From Cytobacillus sp. NCCP-133 (GTDB lineage Bacteria; Bacillota; Bacilli; Bacillales; Cytobacillaceae), in contig NZ_BRVM01000016.1 in assembly GCF_026011715.1 (NCBI RefSeq), forward strand, positions 1-64,000: a DNA stretch of 64,000 nucleotides, given 5' to 3'. Shown piece by piece: positions 46,710-55,659 of the stretch. Position 1 is the first letter of the stretch, and every line of letters begins with the position of its first letter. A program made the translations under genes and the position numbers. The notes under the pieces are model-generated. The model made no database searches, had not been told where the DNA came from, and worked only from the letters and a program-made list of their open reading frames with translations.

Positions 46710-47533
46710 ATTAAATGGTTTTCTTCCAAGAACCGCCTATTATCCACCTTCCAGGAACCAGCTGGCGAGAATCGGACAAGCTGTATACTGCCTCTAAAGT
46801 GCTGTCTGCCGCTGTTCTTAATAAACAAAACAACTTCAACCGGTATTTCAAGGGTTAATTCCTCTTCTAAATCCTCCGCAGGAAGCACAGGCATACTGAC
46901 TAGCCTTACATTTTCAATGGCAGGCATTAATTTAATCCAATTGAATGGCTGAAGGGATAAGGGCTGAACGATTTTGGGATCTTGCTGTTTCAATCCGGCC
47001 ATGAACGCACTTACTGCATCATAAGGATTAGCACTATATAAGTAGTCTTCCAGCCTGCCGGCAGCTTTTAAAATCATCAATTTATGTGATAAGTCCATAA
47101 AATTCGTTCTGTGTGTTGTACTGCCATAAAAGTGGATACAAAAATGGCCTGGAAAGTTATTTTTAAGAGCACCGCCTCCATGAGGCATTCCGTGCATAGA
47201 TGCTGCAATCCATTGGTCTCCATGAATAACAATGATTGCCCGCCTTTTCCAGCTCCATTTTCCTCCATAAATGCTTTTCATAATCTTTGTTTCGTTGGCG
47301 TTTAAAGGCTGAACGTCAGCGTGATGGCTGCCCGCACGCCTCTGTACTTTAAATTTTTTGCCCGATTCAACATCTAGGACCGTAAACTTGCTATATTTAG
47401 GCAATATAGTATTTGCCCGTTCCCAAGGAAGCATGTCAATTCTCCAGCTTACCCCCTCCTCGACAGCCCATGCAGATGAACTGCCGGCAGAAAAAAATGC
47501 GATAGCCATTACGATTGATTTAAAGATTTTCAT
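46691..47533 (-). CDS. secreted protein with conserved His/Cys core, function unknown
   Basis: 280 residues. A signal peptide (cleavage likely after AWA, about residue 22) leads to a domain with GKKFKVQRRAGSHHADVQPL (about 55-74), GKWSWKRRAIIV, SMHGMPHGGGALKNNFPGHF and CIHFYGSTTH (about 105-140). The concentration of His with a Cys suggests a metal or catalytic site. I know this segment only from uncharacterised Bacillus proteins. GTGGAGCTA precedes the ATG at 47533. Confidence 0.75.
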   Translation of the reverse strand: MKIFKSIVMAIAFFSAGSSSAWAVEEGVSWRIDMLPWERANTILPKYSKFTVLDVESGKKFKVQRRAGSHHADVQPLNANETKIMKSIYGGKWSWKRRAIIVIHGDQWIAASMHGMPHGGGALKNNFPGHFCIHFYGSTTHRTNFMDLSHKLMILKAAGRLEDYLYSANPYDAVSAFMAGLKQQDPKIVQPLSLQPFNWIKLMPAIENVRLVSMPVLPAEDLEEELTLEIPVEVVLFIKNSGRQHFRGSIQLVRFSPAGSWKVDNRRFLEENHLIKKSLR

Positions 47534-47619
47534 TAGCTCCACTCATTTTTAATAAATTTTTCAGTTTAACTTTATATAAAAGAGTTTCCCAAAAGCTCAC
47601 TTCCTTCATTCATTGAACC

Positions 47620-47649
47620 AAAAAAAATCGCATCCTTCTCTAGATGCGA
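47620..47649 (-). terminator. terminator of the CobW operon
   Basis: Complement TCGCATC-TAGAGAAG-GATGCGATTTTTTTT, a strong stem with eight T's. Confidence 0.9.
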
Positions 47650-47654
47650 CTCCT

Positions 47655-47783
47655 TTAAAATCGATTAAAAATAGCGCTAATCAGTTGATTGGCAAGGTTT
47701 ATAATAATTATTGACATACCAATGCCGCTTAATAAGCCTATAAGATCGCGCAAAAAATTATTGCTGATCCTCCATTTTTTCAT
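47655..47783 (-). CDS. possible 42-residue membrane peptide
   Basis: Reads MKKWRISNNFLRDLIGLLSG and continues as one hydrophobic helix with Ile/Leu/Asn residues to NRF. It lies between the CobW gene and the operon terminator. The ribosome site is poor (AGGATTAATGG is some distance upstream), so the call depends on its position, basic N-terminus and helix. A 65-codon frame on the opposite strand is less credible. Confidence 0.4.
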   Translation of the reverse strand: MKKWRISNNFLRDLIGLLSGIGMSIIIINLANQLISAIFNRF

Positions 47784-47859
47784 CTGGGTGAAACCATTAA
47801 TCCTATTGAACATGAACATTTTTCAATTGGCTGTGTTAAAGCCTTGCACTATGTATTCT

Positions 47860-48780
47860 TCACAGCTTTTCCTCAAGCATTTTTAGCTGTTTTTCAATTG
47901 TGGCCCAATTAAGATCCTCACCAATAAAAACCATATTCAGCGGCATATTAATATTTTCCTGCAAATATAAAGGCATGCCGTAAGAAAACTGAAATAACGA
48001 AGGATAACGTGATGGAGCCAATTTTAGATAGCCTTTTATTCTGTACACTGTATCAGGGAGCCCTCGTAAAAAGTCCTCAAAGCCAGCAAGGTTTACTGGG
48101 TGTTTAAACTGATAGACATAAGTGCTTAATTTTAAATCAGAAAAAACATGAGTGCGAGCTGCTTCACTCTTTTCACCCGGTGACATTCCCCTGATCTGCT
48201 TGATAGCGACCTTGGAGTAAGATGTCAGTATGCTAAAAGCCCGGCTATTAAGAGCCTGTGTGTCCATTGTAAGCTGTGATTGCTCTGCATCAGTAATCTG
48301 ATCAGCCTTATTCAGAACAATTAAGTCAGCATGGCGCACTTGTTCAACTAACAGCTGCTGAACCTGCGGACTTAAACATTTGCGGTTAAGCCATCTTGGC
48401 CCATCAACTATAGAAATGATTCCCTTTACAATTATGCAGTCTGCAAATAGCGGTGATAGGATGCTATCAAGCACTTCAATAGGATGTGCTGCGCCAGTGG
48501 TTTCAATATAAATAGCTTTAGGCTTTTCAATTGTTAGCAATTCCTGAAGCTGGGCCTCCAGCTTATCAGAAATCGTGCAGCATATACATCCGTCCAGGAG
48601 CTCTTTTAAAGGAACATCCTCTTCCACCGAGTCAGAATCTATTGATACTTTTCCAAGCTCATTCATCATAACAGCTACTTTTCTTCCTTGCTTTCTTTCA
48701 TCTTTAAGGAGCTGCTTAAGCAAAGTCGTTTTCCCGCTTCCAAGAAAACCAGATAGAACATAGATTTCGGTTTTATACAT
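47860..48780 (-). CDS. CobW/COG0523-family GTPase, putative metallochaperone
   Basis: 306 residues. Walker A GFLGSGKTT (11-19), the metal-binding CxCC at 65-68 in DGCICCTI, ETTG and NKAD define the G3E family. A C-terminal CobW domain begins around residue 215. Members deliver or insert metals (zinc, cobalt, iron) under GTP control. No Zur-type operator is evident upstream. The ATG at 48780 overlaps the end of a preceding 133-residue gene by eight bases, so the two are co-translated. Confidence 0.93.
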   Translation of the reverse strand: MYKTEIYVLSGFLGSGKTTLLKQLLKDERKQGRKVAVMMNELGKVSIDSDSVEEDVPLKELLDGCICCTISDKLEAQLQELLTIEKPKAIYIETTGAAHPIEVLDSILSPLFADCIIVKGIISIVDGPRWLNRKCLSPQVQQLLVEQVRHADLIVLNKADQITDAEQSQLTMDTQALNSRAFSILTSYSKVAIKQIRGMSPGEKSEAARTHVFSDLKLSTYVYQFKHPVNLAGFEDFLRGLPDTVYRIKGYLKLAPSRYPSLFQFSYGMPLYLQENINMPLNMVFIGEDLNWATIEKQLKMLEEKL

Positions 48781-49174
48781 CTTCTTCCCCTTTTTCACGC
48801 TCTGCCAGCATTTCTTCTATCATTACATTCATTTTTTTCTCAATTGAATTCAGATCCAGATTCGTGAGATATCCAACTGGCTGAAACATTTCCTGCTGGC
48901 ATTTCCATATGGGAATATAAGCATTCGGAAAATAGTCTTCTTCTGTCTCAATCCCAACCTCAAGAAATGATTCATAATCCATAGTAAAAACATCTTCATT
49001 GGCAGCACTTTTTCCTTTAATAGTCCTGATTAGATCGACAACAAGTTGTTCATATACGGGTTCAAAGTCTTGTTTATACTTATTTTGAAGTTTTTCTGCG
49101 AGTTTTTGGCATTCCTCTTCTAAGAATGAAATTTTTTTTCGTGTTTCCTCATGAAGTTCTACTATCTGTTTCAA
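48773..49174 (-). CDS. coiled-coil hypothetical protein, partner of the CobW-type GTPase
   Basis: 133 residues. Residues 1-40 (KQIVELHEETRKKISFLEEE and on) form a helix with coiled-coil character. Later parts include WKCQQEMFQPVGYL with a single Cys. Starts with TTG after AGAGGTGATCC. It overlaps the GTPase gene, implying a functional tie, but the protein itself is not recognised and no metal ligands stand out. Confidence 0.75.
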   Translation of the reverse strand: MKQIVELHEETRKKISFLEEECQKLAEKLQNKYKQDFEPVYEQLVVDLIRTIKGKSAANEDVFTMDYESFLEVGIETEEDYFPNAYIPIWKCQQEMFQPVGYLTNLDLNSIEKKMNVMIEEMLAEREKGEEDV

Positions 49175-49287
49175 AGGATCACCTCTTCATAGCTATCCTG
49201 TCTAATGAGTCATTGTATATGATTTTAGCAGTGCGTACAAACCATAAGGTATATTTGTTATAATCTCCTTATTAAGGAGGTGGTTTA

Positions 49288-49902
49288 ATGCTTAAGAATA
49301 CCGGAGAAAGAATAATTTTGGAAGAATTGCCCCTTACAAATGGCATGCTTCTGGAACATTTGGCACGTTATTATTTTGCCCTTTACTATGCCAAAGGCAG
49401 AGTACTTGATATTGCCTGTGGCACAGGCTATGGGTCCAAGATCATGGCGAAATCCAAAAAAAATGAAATAGATGAAATTATTGCAGTTGACTTAGATGAA
49501 GAAACATTAAAGTATGCAAAGCAACATCACTATCATCCCCTTGTCAAATATAGAAAAGCCGACGCCGCAAGTGAAAATCTTCAAGTTGAGTTAGGCCTTT
49601 TTGATGTGATTACAAGCTTTGAAACCATTGAGCACCTTGAGGCAGAAGATGCCTTTCTTAAAAATCTATTCAATATGCTGAAACCTGGAGGAATACTTAT
49701 TTTGTCCACCCCTTTTGGGGATGGAAGAGGTAAGCCGACCAAAGAACCTTTCCATGTCCATCAGCTGACAGAAACTGAATTTATTGAACTGTTTGAGCCA
49801 TTTGGAACGACAGAATTTTACTATCAGCGAAGCGTACTGATTGAACCAAAGAGAAAAGGCAAGCATTATCCAATAGGAATTGCTGTCTGCTTGAAAAGTT
49901 AA
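49288..49902 (+). CDS. class I SAM-dependent methyltransferase
   Basis: 204 residues. Motif I is VLDIACGTGYGSK (about 39-51) and binds SAM. IIAVDLDEE and FDVITSFETIEHLE follow as motifs II-IV, and LKPGGILILSTPFG is the post-core strand. Substrate unknown; it resembles UbiE/SmtA-like enzymes. A perfect AAGGAGGTGG site precedes the ATG. Divergent from the CobW operon. Confidence 0.9.
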   Translation: MLKNTGERIILEELPLTNGMLLEHLARYYFALYYAKGRVLDIACGTGYGSKIMAKSKKNEIDEIIAVDLDEETLKYAKQHHYHPLVKYRKADAASENLQVELGLFDVITSFETIEHLEAEDAFLKNLFNMLKPGGILILSTPFGDGRGKPTKEPFHVHQLTETEFIELFEPFGTTEFYYQRSVLIEPKRKGKHYPIGIAVCLKS

Positions 49903-49932
49903 AGAGGAGCCTATGAGCTCCTCTAATTTTTT
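49903..49932. terminator. convergent terminator between methyltransferase and LCP genes
   Basis: AGAGGAGC-CTAT-GAGCTCCTCT followed by AATTTTTTTC. Confidence 0.85.
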
Positions 49933-49957
49933 TCTAAACTTAATGCTGCTAATAATT

Positions 49958-50875
49958 TTACTTCTTTTCTGCCTGTAAAAACTGCTTAAGAGCTTCTGTG
50001 TTTTCTTTAAAATTCAATTGAAGAACGGCTCCTGCATGCTCATATGTTTTATTTTCATAACTGTCTGAAACAGGAACTCTTAAAGTTTCAATGTCAGTTA
50101 TAGGATTCACAAGGAAAGAAGCGCCTAGGGAAAGGACCTCTTCAAGCTTTAAGTCAGTTTCTACATATTTCATTGCCTGGCTAATCACCTCAGGGAATCG
50201 CGCAATCCCTGCTGGTGTAGAGAATTCATCCATCACTTGGTCCTTTAAGGAAATTAATATTTCCTGCTGCCTGTCCACCCTTCCAAAATCACTTTGGCCA
50301 TCGTGGCGGAATCGGACATATGATAAAAGGTCATTTCCCTTAAGCTTTTGTTTTCCTGGTTCTAGATTCAGCCCCATATCTTTTATCATGGCAGAAGTCA
50401 CATTGACTTCGATTCCATTAGGTGCAATTGCATCGAGCATTTTTACAAACCCTTGGAAATCAATAACCGCTGTATGATCGATTTCCACACCAAAGTTATT
50501 TTCGATCGTTTCTTTCAGCAATTCCTTTCCGCCCATATAATAGGCATGGTTTAACTTGCTATAGGTATAAGTATAATCTGGAATTTTCACGTAGCTGTCC
50601 CTCATTAAGGAAACCAGCTTTATTGACTCACCTGAAGGTTCATAACTGGCAAGCAAAATCGCATCGGAACGGGAATCTTCCTCTCCCCGGCTATCAACCC
50701 CGATCAGCAGCAAGTTCATTTTATTTGAAAGCTTCATTGGCTCTTTATCAGCCTGATTTATTTCTGAAGATTCATTTTCTCGACCAGGCTCATTAACATT
50801 TTCCTTTTGAAGGAAAGAAGTGCAGCCAGAAAGGATTGAAGCAGCAAGCAAAATGATCATCAACATTTTCTTCAA
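49958..50875 (-). CDS. LytR-CpsA-Psr family protein with a lipoprotein signal
   Basis: 305 residues. The N-terminus is a lipoprotein signal with lipobox SILSGC (C18), unusual for LCP proteins, which normally carry a membrane helix. The LCP domain has LLIGVDSRGEEDSRSDAILL (about 57-76), LMRDSYV, SKLNHAYYMGG, and RFRHDGQSDFGRVDRQQ with the Arg and Asp residues that bind polyprenyl pyrophosphate. The family transfers teichoic acids or other glycopolymers to peptidoglycan. A TTG at 50875 follows GGGGTGAT. Confidence 0.9.
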   Translation of the reverse strand: MKKMLMIILLAASILSGCTSFLQKENVNEPGRENESSEINQADKEPMKLSNKMNLLLIGVDSRGEEDSRSDAILLASYEPSGESIKLVSLMRDSYVKIPDYTYTYSKLNHAYYMGGKELLKETIENNFGVEIDHTAVIDFQGFVKMLDAIAPNGIEVNVTSAMIKDMGLNLEPGKQKLKGNDLLSYVRFRHDGQSDFGRVDRQQEILISLKDQVMDEFSTPAGIARFPEVISQAMKYVETDLKLEEVLSLGASFLVNPITDIETLRVPVSDSYENKTYEHAGAVLQLNFKENTEALKQFLQAEKK

Positions 50876-50984
50876 GTTTATCACCCCTGAGTGTTCTTAT
50901 GCTCTTAGATATCAGTTTTATTATCATTGTTGGAAAGAAAATTGCTTTATATACCCATGTTCTGCAAAGGCAATACATAATCAA

Positions 50985-51011
50985 AAAACTCTCCAAAAAA
51001 TTGGAGAGCCA
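50985..51011 (-). terminator. terminator of the CtpA/B gene
   Basis: Complement CTCTCCAA-TTTT-TTGGAGAGTTTTTTG. Confidence 0.85.
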
Positions 51012-51015
51012 GTGA

Positions 51016-52512
51016 TTAAGAGCCCATTTGTTCTTTTAAAATTTCAGCCGCTTTTTGAATTTGTGTATCATTCTCATCAATTTTCTCACGCAGTTTTTCC
51101 ATTAGCTTGATCGTAGACTGTCCTGATAACACACCGGTTTGTTCAAGTTTTTCTGCAGACTGAAATTCTCTGACAGCCTGTTCAGTTTTTTCATCAAAGA
51201 AACCATCTTCTCTGCCAGGCTCATATCCAAGCGCCTTCAGCATTTGCTGTGCAGCTTTAACCTGTGTGGATGAAGAAGAAAGCTTTAATTCATGATCCGG
51301 ATTAATAAAAGGTAAGGATGCATACTCCGGCAAGGATACTTCATGGTCAGGGGTAATTCCCTTTTTATGAATCCAATTGGCATCAGGAGTAAGCCATTTC
51401 TCTGTTGTAAACTTCATGTTGGAGCCATCAGAAAAGTCCTGTGCACGCTGGACAGTGCCTTTACCAAACGATTTTTCACCGACAAGCGGGACATCGGCAG
51501 ATTCATTCACAGCTGCAGCAAGGATTTCCGATGCACTTGCGCTTCCTTTATCAATGACAACGACTAGAGGCATATCTGGGTTCTCTGCCTTAGTTGACTT
51601 AACTTCCTCTCTGTTGCCATTACGATCTTCAATTTGGAACAAAATCTCTCCTTCAGGCACAAAAAGGCTGGAAATTTTGATTGCCTGATCGAGAAGTCCG
51701 CCTGGATTTTGCCTCAAATCAAGAATTAAGCCTTTCATTCCCTGTTGCTGAAGTTCATTCAAAGTCTCAACGAGCTCTTTCGAAGTGCTTTCTGAAAAGG
51801 TGGTAATCTGCACCTTAGCAATTCCATCCTCCAGCATTTCGCCATAAACCGTTTCAAGCGGAATGGTGTCGCGAGTAATGGAGATATTCATTGGTTCATC
51901 CACTCCAGGGCGCTGAATGGCAAGTTCTACCTTTGTGCCTTTTTCACCCCTGATCAGCATAACTGCTTCTGTTGAACTCATCCCTTGAAGGCTCTTTCCA
52001 TCAACAGAAAGGACCTTATCATTTGGTCTTAGCCCTGCTTTTTCAGCAGGTGATCCCTTTAGAGGCGAGACAATTACAATATAGCCTTCCAGCTCCTGAA
52101 TCTCAGCTCCAATTCCCTCAAAAGAGGACGAGATGCTTTGGTGAAAGCTTTTCGCTTCCTCCTCGTTCATATAATCTGAATAAGGATCGTCCAGGGCTTC
52201 AAGCATTCCGTTGATCGCCCCGTTTATTAGGTTTTCCTGTTCTACTTCCTGGAAATAGTTTGCTTTTAGCGTATCATAAGCTGTATATAGCTTATCAAAT
52301 TCCCTTCGTTCACTCGTTCCTACATCTACTGCTTTTTCATCTCCAAACGCCAGGGCAAATGTCGTAATGCCCGCTGAGAGAAAGACAATAAAAAACAGCA
52401 GCATAACAAAATGAAACTTCTTCATACGGATAAAACCTGAGTTGCTGTTATCCGGAGTTTCAGATGCTTCCTTGTTTAAATCTTCATTTTGCAAACTCTT
52501 CACCACTTTCAT
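51016..52512 (-). CDS. S41 carboxyl-terminal processing protease (CtpA/CtpB type)
   Basis: 498 residues. Cytoplasmic N-terminus, one membrane helix (about 32-55), PDZ domain (about 140-205), S41 peptidase core with the nucleophile in DKGSASASE (324-329) and catalytic lysine K351 in FGKGTVQ, and a C-terminal peptidoglycan-binding helix bundle (about 412-472). B. subtilis CtpB cleaves SpoIVFA to trigger sigma-K; its neighbour here (M15 carboxypeptidase, deoD) recalls CtpA instead. The start is uncertain because the ribosome site is weak. Confidence 0.92.
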   Translation of the reverse strand: MKVVKSLQNEDLNKEASETPDNSNSGFIRMKKFHFVMLLFFIVFLSAGITTFALAFGDEKAVDVGTSERREFDKLYTAYDTLKANYFQEVEQENLINGAINGMLEALDDPYSDYMNEEEAKSFHQSISSSFEGIGAEIQELEGYIVIVSPLKGSPAEKAGLRPNDKVLSVDGKSLQGMSSTEAVMLIRGEKGTKVELAIQRPGVDEPMNISITRDTIPLETVYGEMLEDGIAKVQITTFSESTSKELVETLNELQQQGMKGLILDLRQNPGGLLDQAIKISSLFVPEGEILFQIEDRNGNREEVKSTKAENPDMPLVVVIDKGSASASEILAAAVNESADVPLVGEKSFGKGTVQRAQDFSDGSNMKFTTEKWLTPDANWIHKKGITPDHEVSLPEYASLPFINPDHELKLSSSSTQVKAAQQMLKALGYEPGREDGFFDEKTEQAVREFQSAEKLEQTGVLSGQSTIKLMEKLREKIDENDTQIQKAAEILKEQMGS

Positions 52513-52645
52513 GACCGTAAAATTACTATGTACAATCCTTAATGATTAGAATAACATTTTTATTGAAAAAATAACAAAGAAAAATGCACAAAATAAATTT
52601 CTTAAAAAAATTATTCTAACCTTGCAGCTTCCACATGATTAAGAA

Positions 52646-52680
52646 TAGCGCTTAGCAAAAATCAGCTAAGCGCTTTTGTT
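52646..52680. terminator. hairpin terminator adjoining copZ
   Basis: AGCGCTTAGC-AAAAATCA-GCTAAGCGCTTTTGTTTT, a perfect 10-bp stem next to the copZ stop. The T-run points rightward, but the stem can also act on the copZ transcript. Confidence 0.75.
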
Positions 52681-52887
52681 TTAGGCCACTCCATAGCCTT
52701 GATCTTTAATTGCATTTATTAGATGGTTCCTATTCGCTTTCTCTGGATCATATTCCACTTCAACCTGTTCTTCAAGAAAAGCAATTGAAACACTTGCCAC
52801 TCCATCAATAGACATTAGAGCATTTTTAACAGCTTCTTCACAATGCCCGCAAGTCATGCCTGCAACTTTTAATGCCATCTTTTCCAA
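52681..52887 (-). CDS. copZ: CopZ copper chaperone / heavy-metal-associated domain protein
   Basis: 68 residues, one HMA domain with the metal site MTCGHC (about residues 11-16) and a conserved C-terminal GYGV. It carries copper(I) to CopA-type ATPases. No copA or csoR gene lies next to it. The frame is open from 52905, but AAGGAGG lies eight bases before a TTG at 52887, which gives the standard length. Confidence 0.92.
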   Translation of the reverse strand: MEKMALKVAGMTCGHCEEAVKNALMSIDGVASVSIAFLEEQVEVEYDPEKANRNHLINAIKDQGYGVA

Positions 52888-53320
52888 GGTTAACGCCTCC
52901 TTCATTCCAAGTACTCTCTTTATCTTAGTATTACCTCATTTGAGGAATAGGATAAACATTCCTTGTGTTAGAGTGTGCTATCATGTTATTCCTCTCAATT
53001 TTACTCTTGTTTAACTGAAGTAGACCGTCTTCGTCGCTTCTCTCTTAAGCAACTTTTTGCTGCGTAAGGAAAGCTTTTTTCCTTTTTTTCAAGACATCAA
53101 CCAAAAGCTTTTTTAGAAATATTAACTTTATCCCTCACTCAAACCGATTTTCTTTCAGTTTATCAAGCCCTTTGAAAATATTAAGTAAAAGAAAAGATTA
53201 ATTGTTTAGCAAGTAAAATCATATTTTAATATACGACCTGCTTATTTATGCACGCAGCCATCTCCATTAAGTAACCCCCGTGCGTTTAAAGCCTTTCAAA
53301 TCCAAAGGAGTGATCAAATT
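52888..53320. other. intergenic region between copZ and a small membrane protein
   Basis: About 430 AT-rich bases. GGAAAGC-TTTTTTCC-TTTTTTT at about 53,069 looks like a weak rightward terminator, but no gene leads into it. Nothing else is seen. Confidence 0.4.
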
Positions 53321-53566
53321 ATGATAACTGCGTTGTTATGGCTAAGCTTTGCCCTCTCCCTAATCAGCCTTATTGCCGGTATCATGAATCAATCATGGAA
53401 CCTGGCATCATTAAGCGGACTTTTGCTGCTACCACTTGCTTACTACTTATTTGGAGCAGAGAATGGCATCCGCTATTTAATGTTCCTGCCTACAGTACCT
53501 TTTATAATCGCAGTCATCTATTATTTTCAATCCGGACAAAAGGCCAGCAAACAAAAAGGAAATTAA
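53321..53566 (+). CDS. small two/three-helix membrane protein
   Basis: 81 residues, almost entirely hydrophobic in three stretches (about 2-21, 28-45 and 52-68) with a short basic tail GQKASKQKGN. AAAGGAGTGATC precedes the ATG. Not recognised; similar short membrane proteins are common in Bacilli. Convergent with the M15 carboxypeptidase gene. Confidence 0.75.
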   Translation: MITALLWLSFALSLISLIAGIMNQSWNLASLSGLLLLPLAYYLFGAENGIRYLMFLPTVPFIIAVIYYFQSGQKASKQKGN

Positions 53567-53592
53567 AAAGAGGCCATAATCGGCCTCTTATA
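53566..53592. terminator. convergent terminator
   Basis: AAGAGGCC-ATAATC-GGCCTCTTAT, between the small membrane protein and the carboxypeptidase. Confidence 0.8.
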
Positions 53593-54457
53593 TTTTCTTT
53601 ACGATATTAAAATATTCCTCTAGTGTCCATTTTTTTTCAAAAATAACTTTAGCTGCATTTTCTCCAACATAGCGGAAATGCCAAGGTTCATATTTATAAC
53701 CCGTTATGCTTTCTTTTCCTTTTTGATAACGGAGTATGAATCCGTATCGATGAGCATTTTCTGCCAGCCACTTGCCTTCCTTTGTTTCACCAAATTTCTC
53801 GGATAGCTCCAAATTGGCACTTCGGCTCGAAATATCCATCGTAAGGCCTGTCTGGTGTTCACTGGTTCCTGGAACAGCAACTGCTTGCATTGCCTTTTCC
53901 TCCCCAACTCGTGTAACCTCAGCATCAAAAACTTGAGATTGCCTATCATACGAACGATAGCCTGAGACGGCAAAAAGCTCCACTCCGGTCTGCTGTGCTC
54001 CTTTAAACAGATTTTCCAGTGCAGCAGCAGCATCCTGCCGCATATAGCTCTTTTCAAGATTTAAATTCCCATAAGAAAATGATACATCCGGAATAACCAA
54101 TTGAGAAGGTTCATAATCATCCGGCAAACTGAACTGTTTATTGACAAGAACCATCACATTGTCTGGATTTTGAATTACATTTTTTCCGTTTACTGCTTTT
54201 ATATCATTAAAATACGAAGCTTCCAAAGATAGAGAATCTTTTTCTAGGGAAGATTGCTTTGATTTATCATGACTTGCTTCCATCGAAGCACTCTCTTCCT
54301 CAATGGATTGTTCAGGAACTTCTTCTATGCTCTGCTCTTTTTTCAGGAACGGTATTTTTTCGATTAGCGGTTCCACTTTCTCTATATAAGGGTCAAGCTG
54401 GCTGCACCCGGATAGCAGTATGCCTAGCGTTCCCGCTAATATTAAGATCTTTTTCAT
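53588..54457 (-). CDS. M15-family D-alanyl-D-alanine carboxypeptidase lipoprotein
   Basis: 289 residues. Lipobox GILLSGC places C18 at the membrane. A Ser/Glu-rich linker (about 40-85) leads to the VanY/LdcB-type domain with SGYRSYDRQ, the zinc ligands in SEHQTGLTMDIS (His and Asp) and EPWHFRYVG (His). It trims the terminal D-Ala of peptidoglycan stem peptides. It corresponds to yodJ of B. subtilis, which also lies by deoD and yodL. AGGTGAATTGA precedes the ATG. Confidence 0.92.
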   Translation of the reverse strand: MKKILILAGTLGILLSGCSQLDPYIEKVEPLIEKIPFLKKEQSIEEVPEQSIEEESASMEASHDKSKQSSLEKDSLSLEASYFNDIKAVNGKNVIQNPDNVMVLVNKQFSLPDDYEPSQLVIPDVSFSYGNLNLEKSYMRQDAAAALENLFKGAQQTGVELFAVSGYRSYDRQSQVFDAEVTRVGEEKAMQAVAVPGTSEHQTGLTMDISSRSANLELSEKFGETKEGKWLAENAHRYGFILRYQKGKESITGYKYEPWHFRYVGENAAKVIFEKKWTLEEYFNIVKKI

Positions 54458-54627
54458 TCAATTCACCTATCTTTATATTTCTTTGCAACAGTACTATTTT
54501 AACACTCCGCGTCAACTATTCCATCCTTGAGGAAAAAACAGGACCATCGGCTCAAAATGAAGGAATATTTTTAATTTGTATTTTATGCCAGAATCATTTA
54601 ATTTTAACCTGAAAAAAGACAAAAACT

Positions 54628-54652
54628 GGCTCATTAGATGAACCAGCCCAAT
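54628..54652 (-). terminator. terminator of deoD
   Basis: Complement CTGGTTCAT-CTA-ATGAGCCAGTTTTTG. Confidence 0.8.
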
Positions 54653-54656
54653 GTTT

Positions 54657-55361
54657 TTATTCCTTGATTACAGCTTCCAATGCAACTTCAATCATTTCAT
54701 TAAAAGTTGTTTGTCTTTCTTCTGCTGTTGTCTCTTCTCCAGTTAGGATATGGTCACTTACTGTCAGGACGGATAATGCCTTTCGGGCAAATTTCGCGGC
54801 AAGCGTATACAGAGCAGCTGTCTCCATTTCAATGGCAAGGATTTGATATTTAGCCCATTTTTCAAGTTCTGAGTTGTCATTATAAAACATATCCGCAGTG
54901 AACACATTTCCAACCTTTAGATTTAACCCTTTCTCCACCCCAGCATCATACGCTTTTTTCAGCAGGTCGAAGTTAGCTGTTGGAGCAAAATCCACTCCGC
55001 CGAAAGTAAGCCTGTTCATCTGGGAGTCCGTAGAAGAACTCATTGCCAAAATAACATCCCGGACTTTTACATCCTTTTGGATTGCACCGCAAGTTCCAAC
55101 ACGAATTAAATTTTGTACATTATAGCTCTGCATTAGTTCATTAATGTAAATAGAGATTGAAGGAACACCCATGCCCGTCCCCTGTACAGAAATGCGCTTG
55201 CCTTTATAGTTTCCTGTATAGCCGAACATGTTGCGGACTTCGTTATAGCATTCTGCGTTTTCCAAGAATGTTTCTGCAATATATTTTGCACGTAACGGAT
55301 CTCCCGGAAGCAGGACCGTTTCCGCAATTTGACCTTCTTTAGCACCAATATGTACACTCAT
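54657..55361 (-). CDS. deoD: purine-nucleoside phosphorylase DeoD
   Basis: 234 residues. It phosphorolyses purine (deoxy)nucleosides for salvage. [19 protein letters not shown] (about 19-37), the RVGTCGAIQ segment and the [13 protein letters not shown] motif with DHILTGE are typical hexameric PNP features. An ATG at 55361 follows GGAGG by nine bases; the TTG immediately before it is an alternative start. In B. subtilis deoD also precedes yodL. Confidence 0.97.
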   Translation of the reverse strand: MSVHIGAKEGQIAETVLLPGDPLRAKYIAETFLENAECYNEVRNMFGYTGNYKGKRISVQGTGMGVPSISIYINELMQSYNVQNLIRVGTCGAIQKDVKVRDVILAMSSSTDSQMNRLTFGGVDFAPTANFDLLKKAYDAGVEKGLNLKVGNVFTADMFYNDNSELEKWAKYQILAIEMETAALYTLAAKFARKALSVLTVSDHILTGEETTAEERQTTFNEMIEVALEAVIKE

Positions 55362-55515
55362 CAAACATAACCTCCAATTCGTTCTGAAGCCTCTGTAAAT
55401 GCTTTCAAATCACACTATACCATATGTAGCAAGAACATAGAAATAAATAAGCAAAAGCATGTTTTTTCCCTATTCGGGAAAGCTATCATTAGCTTTTCCA
55501 AAGGAGGTTCTGAAC

Positions 55516-55644
55516 ATGCCACAAAAAGGGATGAGCAAAAAGCTGAGACAGGCCGTTCAGCATGCCAATGAAACAAACCCGTCTTCAAGAGCTAATACTG
55601 AACCGCATACATCAAAAACTGTCAAAACAAAAAGCAATCGATAA
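55516..55644 (+). CDS. small basic protein, 42 residues
   Basis: Reads MPQKGMSKKLRQAVQHANET then a Ser/Thr/Lys-rich tail to SNR. A consensus AGGAGG eight bases before the ATG strongly supports translation. Small, basic and Asn/Ser-rich as minor spore proteins often are; unassigned. Followed 15 bases later by a second small gene. Confidence 0.7.
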   Translation: MPQKGMSKKLRQAVQHANETNPSSRANTEPHTSKTVKTKSNR

Positions 55645-55659
55645 TTTGGAGGGATTCAG

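Noticed and set aside
47689-47886. 65-codon plus-strand frame
   Set aside because: Antisense to the CobW gene's end and to the better-placed 42-residue frame; no ribosome site.
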